Origin: Leptospira ognonensis
Lineage (GTDB): Bacteria; Spirochaetota; Leptospiria; Leptospirales; Leptospiraceae
Reading direction: 5' to 3'
DNA length: 64,000 nucleotides
NCBI RefSeq assembly: GCF_004770745.1
Contig: NZ_RQGD01000010.1
Coordinates: 186,001-250,000, forward strand
In this document: in pieces, positions 49,669-58,752 of the stretch
Layout of the letters: each line of letters starts with the position of its first letter
How positions within the stretch are numbered: the stretch's first letter is position 1
Notes under the pieces: generated by a model
Database searches by the model: none
What the model saw: the letters and a program-made list of their open reading frames with translations, nothing else
What the model was told of the DNA's origin: nothing
Made by a program: the position numbers and the translations under genes

Positions 49669-51420
49669 ATGCTGAATATACCAAAGAGATTTGAGGACCC
49701 CGACCAAATGGTGGGAGAGATGTTGCCACTAGGCACCTACATTCACCTAGCAGCAACAATGTCTCGTCCGAATGCTTTGATTTATTCCCTTGTTCGCCAA
49801 TTCCATAATCAGAACCCTCAGTTTACCGTTAGCGTTGCAGGGATTCATTCGAGTGCACATTCCATGACCATGGCAGGAATCATTAAAAAAGCCATCATCG
49901 GTTTTGCTGGAGATAATTACCCACGACCGCAGCCAAATGCACTCTATTCCAATATTTTAAAAGGTGAACCTTTTGAAGTTGAGCTCTGGTCTCTACTAAC
50001 ACTAATCCAACGACTCCAAGCAGGAGCTATGCGATTGCCAGGTTTCATGACCAATTCCTTACTTGGATCTGACATGATCACTGACAAATTAGGAAAATCA
50101 GTTTTCGTTTATCCTGCACCCGACTCCACAGAGGCAGATCCAAAGAAACTAGCAATGGTTTCGCCACTTAATCCTGATTATACGCTAATTCATGCAGTGA
50201 TTGGAGACGAAGATGGCAACTTAGTACTCACAAATCCATCAGGGGAAGGAGTTTGGGGGGCAATGGCTGCCGTAAAAGGCGTGATTGCCTCTTGCGAAAG
50301 AATTGTCCCACGAGGTAGTATTCCTGCCGAGCTGATTTCGATTCCAGGCACAAGAGTCATCGCGCTTACAGAAGCACGTTTCGGTGCTCATCCGCAATCT
50401 CTTAGGATCATGTCCTTACCACATCTAGAAATTTTTAAAGACCTTTCCACATATCTCGATGATTACGAGTTCCAGATCGATGCAAACCAAGCCGCAGCAG
50501 GAGAGGAAAAGCAAAAGAAACGATGGATGGAAGAATGGGTATTTACCCCTAAGACTCATGAAGATTATCTTCGTTATGTGGGAAGCCAAAGGTTACGAAA
50601 ACTATCGAAATTTCCAGATCCCCTCCCCTTACTTCCTGACCAGGATCCAGAATCCGTAAATGACTCCGAACAGATGATCATTCTTGCAGCCAGGGCTATC
50701 ATTGAGCACGTAAAAAGACGGGGTTATACTACATTACTTGCAGGCATTGGCGCCGCTCATATCGCGTGTTGGACAGCTGCGAGGCTTTTGGCAAAGGAAA
50801 ATATTCGGGTGCATGTCATGACGGAGCTTGGATTTTATTCCATGACTCCTTCTATGGGAGACGTTTTTCTTTTTAGCCAATTGCACGCGAATGGATCTCA
50901 GGGACTCTCGGACATCACCCAAATCTTAGGAATGCTTGTTCCCGATAAATGTTTAGGTGTGATGGGGGCTGCAGAAATAGATTGGTTCGGCAATGTGAAT
51001 TCCATAGCCACATCTAAGGGTAAATTTATTGTGGGTTCTGGGGGAGCAAATGACATTGCCTCTACAGCCGATTGCATTATTGTCGCGAAAGCGATTCGCC
51101 AAAGGTTTGTGCGAAAAGTAAATTTCATTACTTCCAATGGGGATAGGGTCAAAGAGGCTGTATGCCAATTCGGGAGATTCCGTCGCGATAAGATGGAACA
51201 TTTGTTTGAATTTACAAACTGGATTGCACCGCCTTCGGACCCAGAAATGGAAGTGGAGGAAGCCGTATTGAAATTTACCAACTGGTTTCCACCGGACGAA
51301 GTTCCCCCGAAAGAGGAACCGAAGCCCACCTCAGAAGAACTGACAATTCTCAGGTCCCTTGACCCAGATCGGATTTATATAGAACAGTTTATGGTTTACA
51401 GAAGCCTTCCAGGAGATTGA
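49669..51420 (+). CDS. Fused family I CoA-transferase (alpha and beta halves)
   Basis: 583 residues. The N-terminal half (about 1-330) has the alpha-type opening and I-H-A-V-I-G-D-E-D-G-N-L, P-R-G-S-I-P-A-E-L. The C-terminal half (about 340-540) has L-L-A-G-I-G-A-A-H-I-A-C-W, M-T-E-L-G-F-Y-S (the usual catalytic-Glu region), G-M-L-V-P and G-S-G-G-A-N-D-I-A-S. In most relatives the two halves are separate subunits. Between a FabF-like and a FabH-like gene it would exchange CoA between acyl donors or load the starter. It overlaps neither neighbour; FabH-like follows with a 1-base gap. Confidence 0.85.
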   Translation: MLNIPKRFEDPDQMVGEMLPLGTYIHLAATMSRPNALIYSLVRQFHNQNPQFTVSVAGIHSSAHSMTMAGIIKKAIIGFAGDNYPRPQPNALYSNILKGEPFEVELWSLLTLIQRLQAGAMRLPGFMTNSLLGSDMITDKLGKSVFVYPAPDSTEADPKKLAMVSPLNPDYTLIHAVIGDEDGNLVLTNPSGEGVWGAMAAVKGVIASCERIVPRGSIPAELISIPGTRVIALTEARFGAHPQSLRIMSLPHLEIFKDLSTYLDDYEFQIDANQAAAGEEKQKKRWMEEWVFTPKTHEDYLRYVGSQRLRKLSKFPDPLPLLPDQDPESVNDSEQMIILAARAIIEHVKRRGYTTLLAGIGAAHIACWTAARLLAKENIRVHVMTELGFYSMTPSMGDVFLFSQLHANGSQGLSDITQILGMLVPDKCLGVMGAAEIDWFGNVNSIATSKGKFIVGSGGANDIASTADCIIVAKAIRQRFVRKVNFITSNGDRVKEAVCQFGRFRRDKMEHLFEFTNWIAPPSDPEMEVEEAVLKFTNWFPPDEVPPKEEPKPTSEELTILRSLDPDRIYIEQFMVYRSLPGD

Positions 51421-51421
51421 T

Positions 51422-52405
51422 ATGAGTAGCATGGGTATTGAAAATTTAAAGTATATGGGAGTCGAGTTCAAGGGGGTTGGTCACTACTTACCTGAACGCA
51501 TCGTCTATAACGATGAAATCCGAACTCGCTTAAAATACCCAGAAATGCATCCTGCCGAAAAGGCGGTCATAGGTAATATCGGAGTTACGGAACGTCACAG
51601 AGTGAATGAAACCGAAACGGTTCCTTACATGGCGATGAAGGCCGCAAATGACGCGTTAGCAGATGCCAAGATGAAACCTGAAGAAATAGATTTATTCATC
51701 CTCGCTAATTGGACAGATCGATACTATCTTCCTGATCTTGCCCCACAAGCATCCAAACTTACTGGAACAAAAAACGCTCTCGCCTTTGATATCTCAACTG
51801 CTTGCACTGGATTCGTACATGGAGTTCAGATGGCTGCTTGTTATTTACAATCAGGTAGATGGAAAAATGCGCTGGTGATCGGTTCTGAGCGTTTCAGTGT
51901 TCGGACGCGAATGGGCGGCTACGGAGAGTTTACTGCTGGGGATGCTGCCGCTGGCGTTGTCTTATCTTACACGGGAAGTAAGACCACAGGACTTATCGAT
52001 TCCTTTTTGGTCGATGAAGCAGACCTTGCCGACATCATAGTCACAGGCCCCCCACCAAACAGCTACGTAAAAAGTTATCCTGAACTCGTTACCAATGCTG
52101 CGGATCTTACCCTTAAAGCATTTGATATGCTTATGGAAAAACATGGTTTAAAGGAAAGCGATGTAACTTGGGTTGTTCCCCATCCAGGAACAGACATCGT
52201 TGTTCAAGATGTATTGAATCGAATCAAATTCCCCAGAGAAAAAGTGCTCGGAAACTTTGACAGAGTTGGAAATGCTTCTGCCGCTTCGATTCCTATCGTA
52301 ATATCAGAATATTACAAAAAAGGTATTATCAAAAAGGGCGATTTGCTTCTGACTCCTGCAGTTGGAGGAGGCTTCTATTGGGGTGGCCTTCTTTTCCGTT
52401 TTTAG
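51422..52405 (+). CDS. 3-oxoacyl synthase III, FabH-like
   Basis: 327 residues. Cys in D-I-S-T-A-C-T-G-F near residue 127, His in V-V-P-H-P-G-T-D near 254 and Asn in V-G-N-A-S-A-A-S near 283 complete the KAS III triad. The usual H-Q-A-N-x-R reads H-P-G-T-D, as in specialised starter synthases. AGGAG is six bases ahead. It primes chains from CoA starters in its family. It is 20 bases ahead of the giant kinase gene, so the acyl genes and the phosphoswitch may share a transcript. Confidence 0.9.
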   Translation: MSSMGIENLKYMGVEFKGVGHYLPERIVYNDEIRTRLKYPEMHPAEKAVIGNIGVTERHRVNETETVPYMAMKAANDALADAKMKPEEIDLFILANWTDRYYLPDLAPQASKLTGTKNALAFDISTACTGFVHGVQMAACYLQSGRWKNALVIGSERFSVRTRMGGYGEFTAGDAAAGVVLSYTGSKTTGLIDSFLVDEADLADIIVTGPPPNSYVKSYPELVTNAADLTLKAFDMLMEKHGLKESDVTWVVPHPGTDIVVQDVLNRIKFPREKVLGNFDRVGNASAASIPIVISEYYKKGIIKKGDLLLTPAVGGGFYWGGLLFRF

Positions 52406-52425
52406 ATTATTAAGAGAGATAAAGT

Positions 52426-55400
52426 ATGATTTCATTTTCTGGCTACCATATCCGCAAGCGGATGAATGCTGAAGGTTCTCCTTCCCAAGTATACCAAGGC
52501 GTATCTAACGATGACGGCAAAGAAGTTGTCATCAAATTTGTTGCCATTTCAGATCCATTACATCCTGCGATTGTCAATCTTAGAAATGAATTCGAAATTT
52601 TAACATATCTGAATGGATATGGCCTCGGTATCAAGCCTTTTGAATTTAGAAGGCTCCCCGATGGACATGCCCTTGTGATTGATTACTTACAAGGATTGTT
52701 TTTACCGGATATCGTTGCAAATAAAGAAGACCATCAAATGCCTCTGTCTATGTTTTACGATGTTGCCATTAGCCTTTCCGAAGACCTGGCAGAACTCCAC
52801 AGACATAAGGTGATGCATAAAGACATCAAACCTGACAATATCATCTATTTTCCGGATACATCAAAAGCTAAATTAATCGATTTTGGTATTTCCACTCGAC
52901 TTTCAAAAGAAGAAAGCGGATTCTATGCACCTAACCAGCTAGAAGGTTCTGTCCAATACATCTCTCCAGAACAAACGGGAAGGATGAATCGATCCGTCGA
53001 TTATAGAACCGACTTTTATTCGCTAGGTGTTTTATTTTTTGAGCTGTCAACGGGTCAGTTACCTTTCAAGGGCTCCGACCTAATGGAGATCATCCACGCT
53101 CACATTGCCAAACCGCCAAGAAATCCTGTGGATGTAAATTCTAAACTTCCTGCTTCTTTGAACGCCATCATCCTAAAACTTTTGGAAAAAAATGCGGAGA
53201 ACCGATACCAAACCTCTTACGGTTTAAAATACGATTTAGAAAAATCATACAAACTTTACAAAGACGGAAAAATTTCAGATACCTTTCCTCTTGGTGCTCG
53301 TGACTTCTCTGAAGAATTTAGGATCCCTCAAAAACTTTATGGACGTGAAGAAGAACTGAAACAACTGCTTACCTCTTTTCACAAGGTAGGGAATGAGGGG
53401 ACTACGGAAGTCGTTCTCATTGGTGGTTATTCTGGCGTAGGAAAATCCTCTCTCGTTCGTGAAGTACAAAAGCCGATCACAGCCCTTCGAGGTTATTTTC
53501 TTTCTGGAAAATACGATCAGTACAATCGTAGCGAGCCTTTTAGCGCCATTTTACAAGTGTTATCCTCCTTAGTTAGAATGATTTTAACGGAACCGCCGGA
53601 ATCGATTTCCAGATGGCGTGAGAGGATTCTCGCAGCCCTAGGAAGCAACGGTAAGGTGATCACTGACATTCTGCCTGACCTCATCCATATCGTTGGTGAA
53701 CAAAAGTCAGTGGCCGAGATGGGCGCGAGCGAAAACGCGAACAGGTTTTATGCGGTTTTCCTCGAATTCATTCGCGTTTTTGCTGACCGTGAACACCCGC
53801 TTGCCATTTTCCTTGATGATATGCAGTGGGCAGACTCTGCATCGCTTCACTTGCTTCGCACTCTACTTGAGGATCGAAGCACAGGATCTCTTTTCATCAT
53901 GCTTGCCTATCGGGACAATGAGACTGATGCGAACCACCCATTCACACTACTCATAGATGATATCAAAAAAGAGAGCGGATCCCTTCCTTCCATCATCCTA
54001 AAACCTTTATCAAATGCCAATATCGGGGAACTTTTAAGTGATTCACTATATACACCTAAGGACAAAGTACAGCCGTTAGCGGATCTACTTGGATCAAAAA
54101 CGGGCGGCAATCCATTTTTCATTACGGAACTCTTAAAGCAGCTCATCCGAAAAGATTTGATTCGATTCGACGGAACTGCTGGATCGGAAGGCCAAGGTGC
54201 ATGGATTTGGGAGCTCTCAAAAATTAAAGAGGCCGCGATCTCCGATAACGTAGTGGAACTCTTATTGCAGAGAATGCGAGCACTTCCAAAGGAAAGTCAA
54301 GATTTGCTCAGAACCGCTTCCAGCATTGGCAATACATTTGATCTCTATACGCTTTCGCAAATTACACATTACAGCTACAAAGAAATTATCAAATTGATAG
54401 ATGATACAGTTCGCGAGGAATTGTTCATCCCTGTTGGTGAAGAATATCGACGTATTGATTCCCTTGGAAACGAGAAATCAGAAGAGAATAAAAATACGGC
54501 ACTTTCCATCCGACTCAGGTTCCAACACGATCGAGTGCAACAAGCTGGATATGAATTACTATCCGCAGAGGAAAGACCAAGACTTCATCTTTCCATAGCG
54601 AAGGTTATGCTCTCATCGACTCCCAAGGAAATGGTTGAAGAGAAAATATTCGATATCGTCAGCCATTGCAATAAAGGTGCTACCTCCACAACAAATCATG
54701 ATGATTTGAAGGAATTTTTACACTTAAATTTGATCGCCGCAAAACGCGCTAGAAGTGCCGCTGCTTACTCTCCTTGCTTAGATTATCTAAAGACAGCGGA
54801 GACTCTATTGCGCCAAATCCATCCGGATGAGACGAAAGTTTGGAATGAACAATACCAACTATCCTTTGATCTATATCGCGGGTTAGCGGAAGCAGAGTAT
54901 CTTAATGGAAACTTTGATGCTTCTGAAAAATTAATTTCGAGCATTTTGAAACATGCAAAAACTCCACTGGAGAAAGCAGAAACCTATAAAATTTTGATCA
55001 TCCAATACTCCTTGAAGGCAGCATATAAAGAATCTGTAGACGCAGGTTTTGATGCACTCAAACTTCTAGGAATTCACATTTCAAAAGAAAATGTGGATGA
55101 AGCCATTGGAAAGGAAGTCGCACGTATCAAAGAACTTTCAAATGGGAAAGCAACAGAAACTCTGATTGATGCACCACTTATGACAAACGCGGAAATGAAA
55201 GCTGCGGTCACCTTGCTCACAGACTTAATGAGTCCTTGCTGGAACGCTTATCCCAACATGTTTCCGTTGCTTGTTTTCATTACTGTTAACCTTTATCTAG
55301 AACATGGATTAAACCCTGTGTCTTATGGATATTCATGTTATGGAATCATACTCGGAAGTGGCTTTGGTCAGTATAAAGACGGAGATGATTTCGGAACACT

Positions 55401-57780
55401 TGCGTATCAGATAGCTGAAAAATTCCAGTCAAAATCAGATCTAACGAAAGCTGCAAATGTTCTCGGAAATTTTACAAGTCCTTGGGTTCGTCACGTAAAA
55501 CATTCAGAAGAGATCAACAGAAAAGGACTAGAAGCATCCCTAGAATCAGGTGAATTCCAACATGGATCTTTAGGAGCGATGAATGCACCTGTTTGTCTTT
55601 TTTTCCAAGGGAAACAACTCTCGGAATTTGCTAATGACATCAATAGACTCGTGTTATTTGGCAGAAAAGTAAAGAGCATTCTCGCCACGGATACTGTTCT
55701 TGCATTTGATCTCATTGTCAGTAATTTACGAGGTCTAACTCCTGCCGCATTGGAATTCCGAAATGCGACAATCACCGAAGAAGAATATCTCAAGACTTGC
55801 GAAGAACATAAGGGTCTTTATTCGATCACTCTCTATAATATTTTGAAAGCGCAGGCACTTTATATTTATGAAGAGCCAGAAGAAGCACTCAAACTTCTTG
55901 AAGAAGCGAGTAAAAACATTGTATTCTTGTTTGGACTCGTAAGTAACGCTGAGCTAAATTTTTTTGTCTCTCTCTGCCTATCTTCTCTTTACAAAATCAG
56001 GCCAACAAATGAACGAAAAGAAATCATCGTTCGGATCAAAGCCAATCAAAAACAGATGAAAATTTGGGCTCAAAATAGCCCTGAAAATTTTTATCACAAA
56101 TATTTGTTAATCGAAGCTGAGCTGGCTCGCCTTGAATATAAAAACTGGAAAGCAGCAAAACTGTACGACCAAGCTGTCACAGAAGCAAGGTCAGGCGAAT
56201 TTGTTCAAATGGAAGCGATTATCTCTGAAGTTGCCGCCAGATTTTGGTTATCGAAAAAGAATGATAGAAATGTCGCTGAATATTTTACCGATGCTTATAA
56301 ACTTTATGAACAATGGGGTGCGACACGTAAATGTACTGAACTAAAAGAGAGATATTCTGATTACATCATTGAAAACAGACAGTTTACAGGAACAAAAAAT
56401 TTCTCACTTACCATCTCGGCGACGACAACAGATATGTATTCGGGCCAATCCCTCGACTTACAATCCGTAGTTAAGAGTTCTGTTGCGATATCTGGAGAGA
56501 TCCAATTCGAAAGTCTTTTATCAAAACTCATGCAAATCATGATGGAAAATGCCGGTGCCGAAAAGGGTGTTCTTCTCCTCAGGGACGGCGACGGACTCTT
56601 TGTGGAAGCAGAGCATTCCTTAGGAAAAGGCGAGATGCGAACCATGATGCACGCTCCTCTGGAAACTTATGCCAACGTCCCAAGGTCAATTATCTACTTT
56701 GCAGAACGTACGCGCGAAATTTTAGTTTTGAATTGTGCTACGAAAGATACTCGGTTCGCGATTGATAAATATGTTCAGGAAAATGATATCAAATCGGTGT
56801 TTTGTGTTCCGATTCTAAAACAAGGTGCCCTCTCGGGAATCCTCTATTTAGAAAATAACCTTTCCGAGGGTGCCTTTACGCCAGACAGACTGCAGACGAT
56901 CGGACTTCTTAGTTCTCAGGCTGCGATCTCCCTCGACAATGCCCTACTCTACCAAAGTTTGGAAGAGAAGGTTCGGGATAGAACTCAAGAATTGGCACAT
57001 GCCAATGACGAACTTGCTGAAAAAAACAAACACATTACAGAATCCATTACTTACTCACTTAACATCCAACAAGCGATGTTACCCTCTTTGGAGTCGTTAA
57101 AATCTTCGTTCACCGATCATTTTGTACTGTTTATGCCGAAGGATATCGTATCTGGGGATTTTTTCTGGCATACAAAGAAACAAGATTCAGTACTATTTGC
57201 GGTGGCTGACTGTACGGGGCACGGGGTTCCTGGGGCGCTTATGTCCATGATCGGCATCAACTCGCTAAATGCCATTGTGAACGAAAAAGGCATTACGGAT
57301 CCTGGTAAAATCTTGGAAGAGTTAAATATTCGCGTTCGTACTGTTTTGCGTCAGGCAGACAGTGATGCAAACTCGATGGATGGTATGGATATTTGTTTGA
57401 TTCGTTATTCTGGAAATACCCTCCAATTTGCAGGCGCTAAACGTCCGCTTTATGTCTATGGACCCGAAGGTTTTAGAGAATATAAGGGTGACAAAGCTTC
57501 GATAGGCGGGAGACAAAAAGAGGAGTTAAGAACGTTTACGACTCACGAGATCTCGTATACACCTGGTAAAACGGTTGCGTATCTATCGACCGATGGATAT
57601 ACTGATCAATCAAATACCGAGAGGACTAGAGTTTCTACTAAGAATTTCCTTCGAATCGCAGAAGAGAATCTTTCGAAGTCAGGTGAAGAGCAGAAAAAGG
57701 CTTTTTTATCATTCTTACACAGTCATATGGGAACAGAAGACCAACGAGATGATATCACAGTCGCAGGAGTCATGGTATGA
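52426..57780 (+). CDS. Ser/Thr kinase - AAA ATPase - helical repeat - GAF - PP2C phosphatase giant (SiaA position)
   Basis: 1784 residues. Kinase domain (about 8-270): V-V-I-K-F-V lysine, H-K-D-I-K-P-D-N near 130, I-D-F-G and S-P-E-Q-T-G-R-M. AAA/STAND ATPase (about 305-600): G-G-Y-S-G-V-G-K-S-S near 333 and I-F-L-D-D-M-Q-W-A-D near 460. A TPR-like helical region runs to about 1290. GAF (about 1360-1505), coiled coil, then SpoIIE-type PP2C (about 1565-1784): V-S-G-D-F-F-W, A-D-C-T-G-H-G-V-P-G, S-T-D-G-Y and R-D-D-I-T. The PP2C domain occupies the place of SiaA, the SiaC phosphatase, before siaB and siaC. It follows the FabH-like gene by 20 bases. Ligand unknown. Confidence 0.92.
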   Translation: MISFSGYHIRKRMNAEGSPSQVYQGVSNDDGKEVVIKFVAISDPLHPAIVNLRNEFEILTYLNGYGLGIKPFEFRRLPDGHALVIDYLQGLFLPDIVANKEDHQMPLSMFYDVAISLSEDLAELHRHKVMHKDIKPDNIIYFPDTSKAKLIDFGISTRLSKEESGFYAPNQLEGSVQYISPEQTGRMNRSVDYRTDFYSLGVLFFELSTGQLPFKGSDLMEIIHAHIAKPPRNPVDVNSKLPASLNAIILKLLEKNAENRYQTSYGLKYDLEKSYKLYKDGKISDTFPLGARDFSEEFRIPQKLYGREEELKQLLTSFHKVGNEGTTEVVLIGGYSGVGKSSLVREVQKPITALRGYFLSGKYDQYNRSEPFSAILQVLSSLVRMILTEPPESISRWRERILAALGSNGKVITDILPDLIHIVGEQKSVAEMGASENANRFYAVFLEFIRVFADREHPLAIFLDDMQWADSASLHLLRTLLEDRSTGSLFIMLAYRDNETDANHPFTLLIDDIKKESGSLPSIILKPLSNANIGELLSDSLYTPKDKVQPLADLLGSKTGGNPFFITELLKQLIRKDLIRFDGTAGSEGQGAWIWELSKIKEAAISDNVVELLLQRMRALPKESQDLLRTASSIGNTFDLYTLSQITHYSYKEIIKLIDDTVREELFIPVGEEYRRIDSLGNEKSEENKNTALSIRLRFQHDRVQQAGYELLSAEERPRLHLSIAKVMLSSTPKEMVEEKIFDIVSHCNKGATSTTNHDDLKEFLHLNLIAAKRARSAAAYSPCLDYLKTAETLLRQIHPDETKVWNEQYQLSFDLYRGLAEAEYLNGNFDASEKLISSILKHAKTPLEKAETYKILIIQYSLKAAYKESVDAGFDALKLLGIHISKENVDEAIGKEVARIKELSNGKATETLIDAPLMTNAEMKAAVTLLTDLMSPCWNAYPNMFPLLVFITVNLYLEHGLNPVSYGYSCYGIILGSGFGQYKDGDDFGTLAYQIAEKFQSKSDLTKAANVLGNFTSPWVRHVKHSEEINRKGLEASLESGEFQHGSLGAMNAPVCLFFQGKQLSEFANDINRLVLFGRKVKSILATDTVLAFDLIVSNLRGLTPAALEFRNATITEEEYLKTCEEHKGLYSITLYNILKAQALYIYEEPEEALKLLEEASKNIVFLFGLVSNAELNFFVSLCLSSLYKIRPTNERKEIIVRIKANQKQMKIWAQNSPENFYHKYLLIEAELARLEYKNWKAAKLYDQAVTEARSGEFVQMEAIISEVAARFWLSKKNDRNVAEYFTDAYKLYEQWGATRKCTELKERYSDYIIENRQFTGTKNFSLTISATTTDMYSGQSLDLQSVVKSSVAISGEIQFESLLSKLMQIMMENAGAEKGVLLLRDGDGLFVEAEHSLGKGEMRTMMHAPLETYANVPRSIIYFAERTREILVLNCATKDTRFAIDKYVQENDIKSVFCVPILKQGALSGILYLENNLSEGAFTPDRLQTIGLLSSQAAISLDNALLYQSLEEKVRDRTQELAHANDELAEKNKHITESITYSLNIQQAMLPSLESLKSSFTDHFVLFMPKDIVSGDFFWHTKKQDSVLFAVADCTGHGVPGALMSMIGINSLNAIVNEKGITDPGKILEELNIRVRTVLRQADSDANSMDGMDICLIRYSGNTLQFAGAKRPLYVYGPEGFREYKGDKASIGGRQKEELRTFTTHEISYTPGKTVAYLSTDGYTDQSNTERTRVSTKNFLRIAEENLSKSGEEQKKAFLSFLHSHMGTEDQRDDITVAGVMV

Positions 57781-57822
57781 TCGCGGATAAGCTAAATTCA
57801 ACAGGAGCAAAGTAAAAATTAA

Positions 57823-58374
57823 ATGCAAAAAATGGATATTTTAACATATGATCAGTATAAAAACATGGAGGAGCATCGCCTTCTCATACACTTCAAAGGC
57901 GCTCTCTACCAAGACATTCTGACGGAGCTTGGCAGTATCATCCAAACTTCCATGAAGGGTGAATCTAAAATCAAAAAGATTTTTGCGGTATTTGTTGAAC
58001 TTGCCCAGAATATTCTTCATTATTCTCTTGAAAGGATAGCGAACCCTGACGAATCTACATCTGGAGTAGGTATGATTGTTGTGACGGAAAGGCCAGAGGG
58101 GTATTATGTCAGCTCTGGAAATTACATTTCCCGATCAAAGATTGAAGGCATGGAAGAGAAAATTAAATTTATCAATGGTCTCTCTCCTGAGGAAAAAAAA
58201 TCATACTATACGAAGCAGTTGCGCTCTGATCGACCTGACGAAAGCAAGGGTGCTGGTGTGGGACTCATCGACATTGCACGAAAGTCAGACGCACCTCTCG
58301 TTTATTCGATCGAAAATGTGCCAGAAGATAAAACCTTCTTCACATTGACCGCTTTTTTCAAAAAGGAAGATTAA
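57823..58374 (+). CDS. siaB: SiaB-family protein kinase
   Basis: 183 residues. F-V-E-L-A-Q-N-I-L-H-Y-S near residue 66 is the GHKL N-box and S-K-G-A-G-V-G-L-I-D near 145 the glycine-rich box, as in SiaB. SiaB phosphorylates SiaC and so keeps the effector cyclase off in Pseudomonas. It precedes siaC by 3 bases. The ribosome site is weak (GGAG 16 bases upstream); ATG 57832 is a possible internal start. A cytoplasmic partner-switch kinase. Confidence 0.9.
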   Translation: MQKMDILTYDQYKNMEEHRLLIHFKGALYQDILTELGSIIQTSMKGESKIKKIFAVFVELAQNILHYSLERIANPDESTSGVGMIVVTERPEGYYVSSGNYISRSKIEGMEEKIKFINGLSPEEKKSYYTKQLRSDRPDESKGAGVGLIDIARKSDAPLVYSIENVPEDKTFFTLTAFFKKED

Positions 58375-58377
58375 TCA

Positions 58378-58752
58378 ATGGAAACGATTCGCATCGCTAG
58401 CACTAAAAATTCACCAGAGGTCACACTCGATTTTGAGAACGGACTGGCAGAAGTTGCAGGAGAGTCTTATCCTGAAAATGCAGTAAGTTTTTTTAAGCCT
58501 GTATTCGAATGGCTCAACCATACCATTTCACAAAAGAAACCGTTTAAGTTTCTATTCAAACTAGATTATTTCAATACTTCCTCCTCAAAATGTATCATCG
58601 ATATCCTAGACCTTCTTCAGATCTATCATTCGAACGGCGGAAAAATCAATGTCGAATGGTATTACCGTCAAGATGACGAGGACATGAAAGATACTGGGGA
58701 AGAATTCTTAGAAGATGTCGATCTTCCACATGAACTGATTGCTTACAAATAA
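58378..58752 (+). CDS. siaC: SiaC-family regulatory phosphoprotein
   Basis: 124 residues (DUF1987/SiaC). The segment L-D-Y-F-N-T-S-S-S-K-C places Thr67 at the site phosphorylated in Pseudomonas SiaC (Thr68), with E-S-Y-P-E-N-A and W-Y-Y-R-Q-D-D-E-D-M intact. The unphosphorylated form binds the stalk of the cyclase SiaD and activates it. GGAAGA precedes the ATG. The stop overlaps the next start (TAATG), tying SiaC to the cyclase product. Confidence 0.92.
   Translation: METIRIASTKNSPEVTLDFENGLAEVAGESYPENAVSFFKPVFEWLNHTISQKKPFKFLFKLDYFNTSSSKCIIDILDLLQIYHSNGGKINVEWYYRQDDEDMKDTGEEFLEDVDLPHELIAYK

Noticed and set aside
50898..51329. 143-codon minus-strand frame inside the CoA-transferase gene
   Set aside because: Antisense shadow; the plus-strand gene has intact motifs throughout.
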